DNA from: Desulfoferula mesophila
GTDB lineage: Bacteria > Desulfobacterota > Desulfarculia > Desulfarculales > Desulfarculaceae
DNA: 64,000 bases
Assembly: GCF_037076455.1 (NCBI RefSeq)
Contig: NZ_AP028679.1
Coordinates: forward strand, 4,415,192 to 4,479,191
Direction of reading: 5' to 3'
Shown here: positions 1 through 7,187 of the stretch, piece by piece
How positions within the stretch are numbered: the stretch's first letter is position 1
How the letters are laid out: each line of letters opens with the position of its first letter
Translations under genes and position numbers: made by a program
Notes under the pieces: generated by a model
Told to the model about the DNA's origin: nothing
What the model saw: the letters and a program-made list of their open reading frames with translations, nothing else
Databases searched by the model: none

Positions 1-1
1 G

Positions 2-379
2 GACTTCCGGAAATACGGCTACGGCGGCTTCGTGGTTACCTCCGCGAGGCGCAGTGTCTACTACCCCGGCGACAGCGGCATGTGCCCCGCCTTTGCCGAG
101 CTGCCCGGCTCGTTCAACCTGGACCTGGCCCTGATGCCCATCGACGCCTCCAACCGGCGCGATTTCCTGCGGCCCCGCCACATGAACCCCCATGACGCCC
201 TGGAGGCCTTCCGCCAGTCCGGAGCCAAGCGCATGGTGCCGGTGCACTGGGGAACCTTCACCCTGTGCAACGAGTCCCTGGGGCGCAGCCAAAGGCTCCT
301 GCGCGAGGCGCTGGCCGACGACCCGGTGCTGGCCAGCCAGGTGTACAACCTGCCCCTGGGGGGCGTATTGACCCTCTAA
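2..379 (+). CDS. MBL-fold metal-dependent hydrolase, C-terminal part (UlaG/NAPE-PLD-like), truncated by window edge
   Basis: The reading frame is open from base 2 and ends with TAA at 377-379, so the start lies before the window. The visible ~125 residues carry a YYPGDSG stretch, an LALMPIDA segment, an RHMNPHDALEAF segment and a PVHWGTF segment. These resemble the C-terminal half of the UlaG/RomA/NAPE-PLD branch of the metallo-beta-lactamase fold, in which the Asp of GDSG and the His of HWG help bind the two metals. The N-terminal HxHxDH motif is outside the window, so activity cannot be judged. The substrate is unknown; relatives act on phospholipids or lactones. It runs in the same direction as the YiiX-like gene 15 bases downstream and may be co-transcribed with it. 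Confidence 0.75.
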   Translation, partial: DFRKYGYGGFVVTSARRSVYYPGDSGMCPAFAELPGSFNLDLALMPIDASNRRDFLRPRHMNPHDALEAFRQSGAKRMVPVHWGTFTLCNESLGRSQRLLREALADDPVLASQVYNLPLGGVLTL

Positions 380-394
380 TTAAGGAAACCGCCC

Positions 395-1033
395 ATGCCC
401 CAAGACAACCAGCGCATCTACGTGAAGCCGTCCTACGGCGTGAACTACGAGCCCGGCCTGGTGGGCTTTTCCTTCACCCCCGGCGCTTTTGTCAGCGAGG
501 GCATCACCATCGTCACCGGCGACGAGGCGCTGAGCGGGGTGCAGGTGTCCCACGCCTTTTTGGTGGAGAACGCGACCTATTGCATCGAGGCCACCGGCCA
601 GGGGGTGGTGCGCAACCGGCTGAGCCATTACTTCGGCCACGAGTGCGAGGTCTACTTCAAGCGGCCCAAGGGCATGAACTCCGCACGGGCGGCCATGGTC
701 CTGGACGCGGCCCGGGCCCACCTGGGCCAAGGCTATTCCTTTGTGGGCATCTTCGGCATGCTCCTGGACAAGCTGGTCAAGGTGGGCGACCACTGGAACC
801 TGCTGGCCAAGTGGCGCAACCCCTTCAACAGCCGCTCCACCTGGTTCTGCTCGGAGCTGGTGGCCTTTTCCCTGTACTGCCTGCCCGAATACCGCGAAAG
901 CGACCTGCTCAAGAAATGGCATCCCTCGCGGGTAAGCCCCCAGCGCCTTTTCGAGAGCGACCTGCTGGAGCCCTGGTCCATCCGCACCCCCGAAGAGGTG
1001 AAAAAGCGCTTCGCCGCCTACATCAAGAGCTGA
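395..1033 (+). CDS. YiiX-like permuted papain-fold (NlpC/P60 superfamily) hydrolase
   Basis: This 212-residue protein has a conserved His in SHAFLVE near residue 53 and a Cys in WFCSELVA near residue 151. That His-before-Cys order is typical of the circularly permuted papain-like YiiX/DUF830 family. Members are thought to be thiol hydrolases acting on lipid or amide substrates. No signal peptide or membrane segment is apparent. The start ATG follows an AAGGAAA-type ribosome site and lies 15 bases after the preceding MBL-fold gene, which suggests a two-gene transcript. The substrate is unknown and the assignment is to the fold family only. Confidence 0.6.
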   Translation: MPQDNQRIYVKPSYGVNYEPGLVGFSFTPGAFVSEGITIVTGDEALSGVQVSHAFLVENATYCIEATGQGVVRNRLSHYFGHECEVYFKRPKGMNSARAAMVLDAARAHLGQGYSFVGIFGMLLDKLVKVGDHWNLLAKWRNPFNSRSTWFCSELVAFSLYCLPEYRESDLLKKWHPSRVSPQRLFESDLLEPWSIRTPEEVKKRFAAYIKS

Positions 1034-1167
1034 ACCTTGCCCACCATCCCGGGGCCGCGCCCGGGCCGGGCATCGCCTCGCCGCCGCACACTGTTCGCGA
1101 CGGGCACAGGTTGTCGGGTGATCGCTAGGTGATGTAAGGCCGGGGTTGTCTCCGCCCCCTCCGGGGC

Positions 1168-2220
1168 CTAGGAATCAGCGGTAGCGTCGCTTTTGGCCGT
1201 CTCGGCCTGCAAGGGCAGGACCAGGCGAAACACCGCGCCGTGGGGCTGGTTGTCGCCTATCTCCAGGCGGCCGCCGTGGGCCTCGGCCACCTTGTTCACC
1301 ACCGGCAGGCCCAGGCCGGTGCCTTCCTTCTTGGTGGTGAAAAAGGGCAGCAATATCTGCCCGCGCTCGGCCGGAGACACCCCCTCGCCCTGGTCGGACA
1401 CGGCCAGCGCCACGTAATCACCCTGGCGCCAGGCGTCCAGGCTCACCTCGCCCTGGGGCGGCGAGGCCTGCACGGCGTTGTTGATGAGGTTGATCAGGGC
1501 CTGTTGCAGGCGTTGGGGGTCGGCCTCCAGGTCGGGAAGGCCCTCCTCCAGGTCGCTGGCCAGGCGCACCTGCCGGCTCTCGGCCAGGGGCGCGGCCACC
1601 TCCAGGGTGCGCTCCGCCAGGTCGCGCAGGTCCAGGGGCTGGCGGTGCAGCTCCAGGGGCCGGGAGAAGTCCAGCATCTCGCGCACCATGTCTTCCAGGC
1701 GGGCGGTCTGCTCGATCACCACCCCCAGCTTGTGCGCCTCGGGGCCTTCCGGGTCCAGCTTGCGCCGCACCTGGGCCGAGAAGCCGCCGATGGCCATGAG
1801 GGGGGTTTTCATGTCGTGGGCCACGCTGGCCACCGCCCGCCCCACGGCGGCCAGGTTTTCGGCCCGGCGAGCCGCAAGCTGGTGGACCTGCTCCCGGCGG
1901 CGCAGCCAACCCACCAAGAGCCCCACGGCCACAAACAAGACCATCTGGGTGGCGGCCGAGGCCATGGTGGCCGGGGTCAAGTTGTGCACCAGGGCCACGT
2001 AAGGAGCGTAGACCCCGGAGACCAGCAAGGCGATGAGCAGCCCCGCCCAGGGCCCCCACCAAAAGCCGGTGAGGATAATGGGCAGGAAATAGAAGTCCTG
2101 CAAAAACACGTGGGCCACCGCCTGGTCTGGCCCCAGGCGAAAATGCAGCCAACTGATGAAGATCACCAGCACCAGAACCAGGGGGAACCGCAGGCGGGTG
2201 TAGCGTCGAGTCGCTTCCAT
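1168..2220 (-). CDS. membrane-bound sensor histidine kinase
   Basis: From the ATG at 2220 (preceded by a GGGGG ribosome site) this is a 350-residue protein. Three or four hydrophobic segments fill roughly residues 11-107. A HisKA domain follows with the phospho-acceptor His135 in AHDMKTPL. The HATPase_c domain has an N box (INLINNAVQAS), a G1 box (SDQGEG) and an F/G2 region (FFTTKKEGTGLGL). There is no PAS or HAMP domain, and no response regulator is adjacent, so it is an orphan kinase whose partner lies elsewhere. The short periplasmic loops suggest sensing within or near the membrane. An in-frame GTG/ATG extension to 2370 is possible but adds Arg/Pro-rich sequence unlike a signal region, so I prefer 2220. 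Confidence 0.85.
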   Translation of the reverse strand: MEATRRYTRLRFPLVLVLVIFISWLHFRLGPDQAVAHVFLQDFYFLPIILTGFWWGPWAGLLIALLVSGVYAPYVALVHNLTPATMASAATQMVLFVAVGLLVGWLRRREQVHQLAARRAENLAAVGRAVASVAHDMKTPLMAIGGFSAQVRRKLDPEGPEAHKLGVVIEQTARLEDMVREMLDFSRPLELHRQPLDLRDLAERTLEVAAPLAESRQVRLASDLEEGLPDLEADPQRLQQALINLINNAVQASPPQGEVSLDAWRQGDYVALAVSDQGEGVSPAERGQILLPFFTTKKEGTGLGLPVVNKVAEAHGGRLEIGDNQPHGAVFRLVLPLQAETAKSDATADS

Positions 2221-2404
2221 GCCCCCATAATGCCACGGTGGGCCCAGGTTGACTAGGCCGGAAGTGAGCCCGCCGCCCCGGCTGGACCGGGACGGCGGGA
2301 TTGTCGCGCATGGGCCGTCAGCCGCCCCGTTCTTGGGGCCGCGATTCGCTAATCGAAGATCAACGCCCAACCAGGCGCCGCGATGTCAACGGCCAGGCCG
2401 CGCC

Positions 2405-2743
2405 CTAGCTCTCCAGGTCCGCCTTCATGGCCTGGAACTCCTCTTTGGTTATCTCGCCCTTGGCGTAGCGTTCGCGCAGGATGGCCAGGGAGCGGTCATG
2501 GCCCGCGGTGGAGTGGAAAATGGGCGGGGCCTGGTCCTTGCGCGAGGCGGCGAAGAGCCACTTGACCAGGGCCACCCCGGCCACAATGATCAAGATCCAG
2601 ATGATGATCATGAAGGGCCCTCCCAACCAGCCGCCCCATCCGTACATCATGTGCCCGCCCCAGCCGGGGCCGCCGCCATAACCGCCGCCGTATTGGGCCA
2701 GGGGCTCGCTCAGGGCCTTTTGGGCCAACCAGTCTACAAACAT
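2405..2743 (-). CDS. SHOCT-domain small membrane protein
   Basis: This 112-residue protein has a Gly/Trp/Tyr-rich N-terminus (residues ~18-45) and one strong transmembrane segment (about residues 44-63, IIIWILIIVAGVALV). The C-terminal SHOCT motif runs from about residue 84 (LAILRERYAKGEITKEEF). SHOCT domains are short helical modules common at the ends of small membrane proteins; their function is poorly defined. The gene starts three bases after the stop of the multicopper oxidase, so the two are almost certainly co-transcribed. That suggests a role in metal handling or envelope stress. Confidence 0.8.
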   Translation of the reverse strand: MFVDWLAQKALSEPLAQYGGGYGGGPGWGGHMMYGWGGWLGGPFMIIIWILIIVAGVALVKWLFAASRKDQAPPIFHSTAGHDRSLAILRERYAKGEITKEEFQAMKADLES

Positions 2744-2746
2744 GGT

Positions 2747-4222
2747 TTAGGTCTCCTTGGGCGGGGTGGCCCCGGCGTAGGTCACCAGGTTGGCCATGCC
2801 CGCCTCCATATGATAGAGATTGTGGCAATGATGGAACCAAAGGCCGGGGTTGTCGGCCACGAATTCCACGTCCAAGCGGCGCATGGGCTCCACCACTGCC
2901 GTATCCTTCACCAGCCAGCGCTCCGGCGGCAGCGCGAAGTTCACAATTCGGAAAAAATGCCCGTGCAGGTGCATGGGGTGAGGGATCATGCTGCGGTTGA
3001 AATAGCTCAGGCGCACCTTTTCCCCTGGAGCCGCGCCCAGGCGCTCGCTGTCGGGGTACATGCGGCCGTTGATGCTCCAATAGGGCGAGTGCATGCCCCC
3101 GCTCAGCACCTGTTGGTACCAGCGCTGGGGAGGCCCGGCGGGGTGGGCCACCGGCCGGGCGGCGGCCAGGTCCCAATAGGTGGCCAGGCTCAGGCCGGGG
3201 CGGAAGCCGGGCCGGTTGGGCGGGCGGTCCTCATATCCCTGGTAGAGCACGGCCGTGGCCAGGCCGCTTTCGCCCAGGCCGGTGTCGTAGGCCTGCAGCA
3301 GCCAGGCGCCGGGGTTGTCGGCCGTGAACTCCACGTCCACCCGCTCGCCCATGGCCAGGCGCACCACGTCAAAGGTCTTGGGGGTTATATCCTGGCCGTC
3401 CAGGGCCAGCACGGTGAGCCGGTGCCCGGCCAGGCTGAGGTCATAGGTGGTGGCCGAGGAGGCGTTGATGAGCCTGAGGCGCACCTTGTCGCCCTTTTTC
3501 ACCTTGATAGGCTCCCCATGGGGATAAAGCCTCCCGTTGACCGCGTAGCCCTGGTAATAGGGCTCGGTCAGGGGTTCGCCGGGGGCTCCGCTCCAGCCGC
3601 CCCTGCCGCCCCTGCCGCCCATTCTGCCCCGGCCCATCATGCCGCCGCCCATCATGCCGCCCATGGGGGAGCGCCGGGGCACCGGGGCCATGCCGCCGCC
3701 GTCGGCCAACACCCAGTCGGCCAGGAGCAAGACCTCCTCGCGGTCCCAGCCGCCCACGGGCCGGGCGGGCTCGACGATCAGCGCGCCGTAGAGGCCCTGG
3801 TCCAGTTGGTAGCCGAAGTGGGAGTGATAAAAATAGGTGCCCGCCGGGTGGGCGCGGAAACGGTAGGTGAAGCTCCCGCCGGGAGGCACGGCGGCCTGGG
3901 TGACGCCGGGCACCCCGTCCATGGCGTTGGGCACGGGCTGGCCGTGCCAGTGGATGGTGGTGGGCCGTTGCAGGCGGTTGCGCAGGATCACCTGCAGCTC
4001 TTGGCCCTCCCGCACCCTGATCACCGGTCCCGGCGTCTGGCCGTTGAAGGAAAAAGCATTAAAGGCGGGGCCTCGACCCAGATCGATGCGCGACTCCTGG
4101 GCCGTAAGCTCCAGTTTGGTTCCCCCGGCGGCCCACCCCGGCACGGACCACAGGCCGCCGGCCGCAGCCCCGGCCAAGGCGCCGAGCGAGGTCTGTAGAA
4201 ATTTGCGCCGGGTATATTCCAT
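2747..4222 (-). CDS. Tat-exported multicopper oxidase (CopA/CueO-like)
   Basis: The 491-residue protein opens with a twin-arginine signal (TRRKFLQ, residues 4-10) and an Ala-rich export segment ending near residue 32. The copper ligands of a three-cupredoxin oxidase are visible: HWHG near residue 92, YHSH near 132, HPMHLHGHFF near 415 and HHCHNLYHMEAGM near 470. Together these provide the type 1 and trinuclear sites. A Met/Gly-rich insertion (~183-205, MGGMMGGGMM) resembles the Met-rich copper-binding loops of CueO/CopA. The likely role is periplasmic oxidation of Cu(I) or another metal. It forms an operon with the SHOCT protein. An anaerobe keeping an O2-dependent oxidase would use it for transient oxygen or copper exposure, which is inference. 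Confidence 0.9.
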   Translation of the reverse strand: MEYTRRKFLQTSLGALAGAAAGGLWSVPGWAAGGTKLELTAQESRIDLGRGPAFNAFSFNGQTPGPVIRVREGQELQVILRNRLQRPTTIHWHGQPVPNAMDGVPGVTQAAVPPGGSFTYRFRAHPAGTYFYHSHFGYQLDQGLYGALIVEPARPVGGWDREEVLLLADWVLADGGGMAPVPRRSPMGGMMGGGMMGRGRMGGRGGRGGWSGAPGEPLTEPYYQGYAVNGRLYPHGEPIKVKKGDKVRLRLINASSATTYDLSLAGHRLTVLALDGQDITPKTFDVVRLAMGERVDVEFTADNPGAWLLQAYDTGLGESGLATAVLYQGYEDRPPNRPGFRPGLSLATYWDLAAARPVAHPAGPPQRWYQQVLSGGMHSPYWSINGRMYPDSERLGAAPGEKVRLSYFNRSMIPHPMHLHGHFFRIVNFALPPERWLVKDTAVVEPMRRLDVEFVADNPGLWFHHCHNLYHMEAGMANLVTYAGATPPKET

Positions 4223-4320
4223 TGGTTCGATCCTAAGTTAGGGTGCCGCCTTGCCCTAGGTTAATAGCAGCACCCGTGCCAAGGCTCTCCGCGGCCAGCC
4301 TTTACGATTTTGATACGTAT

Positions 4321-4333
4321 TAACAAGTTGTTA
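4321..4333. promoter_or_regulatory. 13-bp perfect palindrome upstream of multicopper oxidase
   Basis: TAACAA-G-TTGTTA is a perfect dyad about 100 bases upstream of the multicopper oxidase start. It lies in an AT-richer stretch that also contains TTGATACG. Its size and place fit a repressor or activator operator, but no regulator is encoded nearby and there is no second copy in the window. Confidence 0.35.
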
Positions 4334-4375
4334 CGAGGCAGGACCGGAAAATGGCGGCGGCTGGCGCCTCTCCTG

Positions 4376-4396
4376 GACGCATAATTTTTATGCGTC
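4376..4396. promoter_or_regulatory. 21-bp perfect inverted repeat (GACGCATAA / TTATGCGTC)
   Basis: Two perfect 9-base arms flank a TTT centre between the multicopper oxidase and the small coiled-coil gene. There is no run of T after the hairpin in either direction, so it is not a normal intrinsic terminator. It could be an operator or an RNA hairpin at the 3' side of the 4445-4627 gene. Confidence 0.4.
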
Positions 4397-4444
4397 TGGA
4401 GGCAGGGCCGGGAAAATCCTTCGCGTGGCTAAGGATAAAAGGGC

Positions 4445-4627
4445 TTAATCTTTTTCCAACTCCTCAAGTTTGCGATCCAACTCGGCCAGGGCCTCCTCGG
4501 CGTCCTCCACCCGCTGCCATTGCCAGGGGCGCACCGAATGGGCCGGCAGGGCGGCGCGGGCCTGTTCCACGTCCTCAATCAGCCCATGTCGCTGAGCCAA
4601 CAATTCTTCCCGCTGTTGCCTGTTCAT
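4445..4627 (-). CDS. 60-residue helical (coiled-coil) hypothetical protein
   Basis: From the ATG at 4627, preceded by AGGAG at ideal spacing, the product is 60 residues. It is rich in Glu, Gln, Arg, Leu and Ala and reads as two helices with heptad spacing (NRQQREELLAQRHGLIEDV and VEDAEEALAELDRKLEELE). It has no membrane segment and no motif I recognise. It diverges from the selenoprotein gene at 4791, leaving a 163-base shared upstream region. The longer in-frame extension to 4843 lacks a ribosome site and reads as non-coding, so I choose the short form. Confidence 0.6.
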   Translation of the reverse strand: MNRQQREELLAQRHGLIEDVEQARAALPAHSVRPWQWQRVEDAEEALAELDRKLEELEKD

Positions 4628-4790
4628 GAAACTCCTCGCTAAGCGGTTCTTGTAATATTGTGAAGGCAAAGGCCCCGGCCATGCAAATTTTCCCTCCTGG
4701 CGAAGCCAAAAGCGGCTGGTACAATAGAACAAGCGGTATGCCATTGAGCATTCCCATGGCCCGCGACACCACAAACCCCGCGAGGTGCGC

Positions 4791-5099
4791 ATGCGTGTAG
4801 AGATCACTCCAGAGGCCCGCGAGTGGTTGGCCTCCCGAGGCAATCAGTTGACCATCATGCCCCCGGTCCGCGGCGGCGGCTGAGCCCCCGCCACCGGGGC
4901 GCAGTTCGCGCCCCAACCCCCGGACCCAGACCAGAAGCACCTGTTCAACCGCCAGGTCGTCGATGGCGTGGAGGTTTTCCTGCAGCGCGGCCTGATGCTG
5001 TCCGGCCCCAAGATCTACGTCAGCCTGGGCGGCTTCTGGCGTCTGCGCTGGCTGAAGGTGGACGGGGTCGGCTCCCTGGCCGCCGCCTGCTCCTTCTAG
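4791..5099 (+). CDS. CC/Se-motif (HesB-like) family selenoprotein with in-frame UGA (Sec31)
   Basis: An ATG at 4791 (upstream AGGTG) opens MRVEITPEAREWLASRG and runs to ...PPVRGGG, where TGA at 4881-4883 interrupts the frame. The same frame then continues for 71 coherent residues (LFNRQVVDGVEVFLQRGL, then IYVSLGGFWRLRWLKVDG) to TAG at 5099. This layout matches the small HesB/IscA-like CC/Se-motif proteins, in which a Cys-Cys or Cys-Sec pair sits at this position near residue 30. The full product would be 102 residues with selenocysteine at 31. A SECIS-like hairpin follows the UGA. The role is unknown; a redox or metal-sulfur function is inferred from the family. Treating the gene as ending at 4883 would leave a 30-residue fragment and an unexplained conserved tail. 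Confidence 0.8.
4881..4914 (+). promoter_or_regulatory. UGA codon and bacterial SECIS-like hairpin
   Basis: TGA at 4881 is followed by a perfect 7-bp stem (GGGGCGC at 4896-4902 pairing with GCGCCCC at 4908-4914). The five-base loop AGTTC contains the G-U pair needed for SelB recognition. The loop G lies 20 bases after the UGA, within the spacing known for bacterial SECIS elements. Confidence 0.7.
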
Positions 5100-5238
5100 G
5101 GCCCTCACAGGACATCGCCTCGGCGCCCGGCCCGGGGCGTCGCCCCAACGGACGGCGAGGGGGAGTGGTTTGCCCCCCGTAGGGTCCTGCTGCGCCCCCG
5201 AAGTACCTGTGCACTCCCGCTTAGCCCTGTCCAGTTAT

Positions 5239-5451
5239 AGCCGTCATCGCGAGGAGCATCCCGGCAGGGGATGCGACGAAGCGATCTTCGCTTTCCCCCA
5301 GGCGGGAAGGTTTGCGGCGCGGTGGGGCGGTGAGGCCCTGTCGTACTGGCAAAGGCATGACGATGGGAAACGGAAGATTGCCACGGCCGGGCAGGAGGGG
5401 CAACCTGCTTCGGCCGGACGCAGGCCGTTGCCCGGCCTCGCAATGACGGCT
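5239..5451. repeat. R1 interspersed repeat, copy 1 (~213 bp)
   Basis: The ends are a 16-base inverted repeat with one mismatch (AGCCGTCATCGCGAGG and CCTCGCAATGACGGCT). Internal segments GCGATCTTCGCTTTCCC and GGGAAACGGAAGATTGCC are also nearly complementary, so the whole element is a long imperfect palindrome. Further copies lie at 31275-31461 and 38088-38299. Together with the R2 and R3 elements it occupies the gap between the convergent ends of the selenoprotein and MFS genes. Short open frames inside it are not genes. Confidence 0.85.
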
Positions 5452-5466
5452 AATGGCTATAGATAA

Positions 5467-5508
5467 TTGTTGGGTTTCGCCGCGCTCTACCCAACCTACG
5501 CTATTGCT
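5467..5508. repeat. R2 short repeat, copy 1
   Basis: A ~42-base element starting TTGTTGGGTTTCGCCGCG and ending CCCAACCTACGCTATTGCT. The TTGGG and CCCAA arms can pair. Other copies are at 31582, 36874, 37987 and 38419, all in the same orientation and all intergenic. Confidence 0.85.
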
Positions 5509-5540
5509 CAGAAGGGGCCCGCAACCGGCGCCCTCTCACG

Positions 5541-5680
5541 CGGCACAGCCAGGGGTTCGTGGGCAAGGCGTCGGGCCAGCGAGACCCGCAGGCGTATTGG
5601 TTAATACGTCGAGGAGGTGAGCGACGCCCGCAACACAGCCCACGGACGACTGGCGCAGCCGCGCGGCACAGCCAGGGGGA
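5541..5680. repeat. R3 interspersed repeat, copy 1 (~130-140 bp)
   Basis: It begins CGGCACAGCCAGGGGTTCGTGGGC and ends in the roughly inverse sequence ACAGCCCACGG...CTGGCGCAGCCGC. The GGCACAGCCAGGGG block occurs a second time at about 5664, next to the MFS stop codon. Related copies lie at 31658 and 38563, each time downstream of R1 and R2. Confidence 0.75.
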
Positions 5681-5686
5681 AGTTGT

Positions 5687-6958
5687 TTAGCCTTCCACCA
5701 CGGCCCGCCGCTCGCGGCCAATCCGGCTGTCGGGAATGAGCAGGTAGAGGAGCCCGGCCAGGCTCAAGCCCCCGGCCATGAACAGCCACACCGGCCAGTA
5801 GCCCTCGATGCCGTGCATGGCCGAAGGCTCCCCGTCCACCAAGAAGCCGGCCGTCTGCATCAGAGCCGCCGCGCCCAGCATGGTGTAGAGGTTGATGCCG
5901 GTCAGGGCCCGCGCCGCCAGGTGGTCGGGCAACAGTTCCTTGATGTGGGGATACATCACCTGTCCCGGGGCCGACATCAGCCCCAGCAGGAAGAACAGGA
6001 CGCAGAGCACCCACATCGGCATGCCCTGCATCAGGCCCAGGGAAAGGGTGAGCCCCGCCGAGACGAACAGGCCCGGCATGGCCACCCGCTTGCGCGAGCC
6101 CAGCACATCGTCGCTAACCCGGCCCCACAGGGGCAGGCCGATCATGTAGCCCACCGGCACGAACAGCAGGATGTTGCCGGTCTGCACCTGGTCCAGGCCC
6201 AGGCCGTTCATCAGGTAGGGGCCGGCCCACAGGCCCTGCAGGGCCATGAGGCAGCCGTAGCGGAAAAAGGTGCTCAGGCTGATCACCCAGTAATAGCCAT
6301 GGCGGAAAAGCTGGGCCAGGCCCTTGAGGGGATTCTCCTTTCCCACCAGGGGCAGCTCCACCCCCGGCGGGGTGTCGCGCACCACCAGGTAGAACAGCCC
6401 GGTCAGCAGGGCATTGATCGCGGCCACCACGATGAACGCCCCTCGCCAGCCCATGGCCTGGGAGATGTAGACCAGGGGGGTGGCGGCCAGGAACTGCCCC
6501 GCCGTGCTGGCCCCCACGATGGCCCCGGTGAGGGTGGCGAAACGATGCGGCGGAAACCAGGCGGCGATGAGCATCATGGCCCCGATCATGTTGCAGCTCA
6601 TGCCCACGCCCAGGAGCATGCGGCCCAAGGTGGCCACCCCCCCGCCGGGGGCCGCGGCGAAAAGCAGCGCCCCCGCCACGCCCAAGAGGTTGAGCAGGGT
6701 CATGACCCGCCGGGTGCCCCAACGGTCCAGGACAAAACCCAGGGGGATCTGGGCGGCGGCAAAGGTGTAGAAAAAGGCGGCGGAAAGATCGCTGAGCCGG
6801 GCGGCGTCCAGGCCCAGGTCCGCGCTGAGCTGGGGGCTGATCACCGTGACCGAGACGCGGTAGAACATGCTCAGCATGTAGCAGCTGATGCAGACGAAAT
6901 AGATGGCCCAGGCGCGTCCGCGATCTCCGGCCCGGGCGTTGACGCTCAGGTTAAACAT
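5687..6958 (-). CDS. MFS transporter
   Basis: A 423-residue protein from the ATG at 6958 with about twelve hydrophobic segments. The MFS loop signature between helices 2 and 3 is present (GFVLDRWGTRRVM). A second conserved loop (GRVSDDVLGSRKR) occurs at the start of the second half. The sequence resembles the nitrate/nitrite- and sugar-phosphate-type antiporter branch, but no residue fixes the substrate. Loss of the first twelve in-frame residues (start at 6958 rather than 6994) gives a normal short N-terminus before helix 1. It is convergent with the selenoprotein gene across the composite repeat region and 39 bases downstream of a small lipoprotein gene on the same strand. Confidence 0.85.
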   Translation of the reverse strand: MFNLSVNARAGDRGRAWAIYFVCISCYMLSMFYRVSVTVISPQLSADLGLDAARLSDLSAAFFYTFAAAQIPLGFVLDRWGTRRVMTLLNLLGVAGALLFAAAPGGGVATLGRMLLGVGMSCNMIGAMMLIAAWFPPHRFATLTGAIVGASTAGQFLAATPLVYISQAMGWRGAFIVVAAINALLTGLFYLVVRDTPPGVELPLVGKENPLKGLAQLFRHGYYWVISLSTFFRYGCLMALQGLWAGPYLMNGLGLDQVQTGNILLFVPVGYMIGLPLWGRVSDDVLGSRKRVAMPGLFVSAGLTLSLGLMQGMPMWVLCVLFFLLGLMSAPGQVMYPHIKELLPDHLAARALTGINLYTMLGAAALMQTAGFLVDGEPSAMHGIEGYWPVWLFMAGGLSLAGLLYLLIPDSRIGRERRAVVEG

Positions 6959-6997
6959 GGGCCCTATGATACCCGCCGTCCAGCCGCCGGGCACCCC

Positions 6998-7174
6998 CTA
7001 GGCTGGCCTCGCGGGCGCTTGATTTACCGGAGGCGGCAGGGCCCGCACCTGGCCCGGCTCCCAGTCGCCCATCTCGCCGTAGAAGATGCCGCCGCAGCCG
7101 CCCAGGAGCAGCAGCCCACATAACAGCGGCGCTGCCAGCCACAGGGCGCGGGGCGATCGGAGCAAGCGGGCCAT
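6998..7174 (-). CDS. small lipoprotein (58 residues)
   Basis: Translation from the ATG at 7174 gives a basic start (MARLLRSPR), a hydrophobic stretch (LWLAAPLLCGLLLLG) and a lipobox LLGGC with the acylated Cys near residue 27. A ~30-residue Pro-rich tail (GEMGDWEPGQVRALPPPV) follows and ends at TAG 6998. The gene begins 13 bases after the M16 protease stop and is probably translated with it. It has no recognisable domain. Its position suggests a small envelope-anchored accessory of the protease or of the following transporter, but this is inference. Confidence 0.65.
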   Translation of the reverse strand: MARLLRSPRALWLAAPLLCGLLLLGGCGGIFYGEMGDWEPGQVRALPPPVNQAPARPA

Positions 7175-7187
7175 CACGCGGGTGCGC

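Noticed and set aside
2249..4198. Long plus-strand open frame (649 codons) opposite the multicopper oxidase
   Set aside because: It lies antisense to a gene with clear copper motifs, is rich in His, Gln, Gly and Ala without any domain, and is explained by high GC at third positions of the real gene.
4881..4883. TGA at 4881 as a simple stop or a point-mutated pseudogene
   Set aside because: The downstream frame stays open for 71 more residues with family-like sequence, the UGA falls at the family's Cys/Sec position, and a suitable hairpin follows.
5170..5466. Short open frames within the R1/R2/R3 repeat regions
   Set aside because: They arise at several loci only because the repeats are similar; there are no ribosome sites and both strands are open to the same extent.
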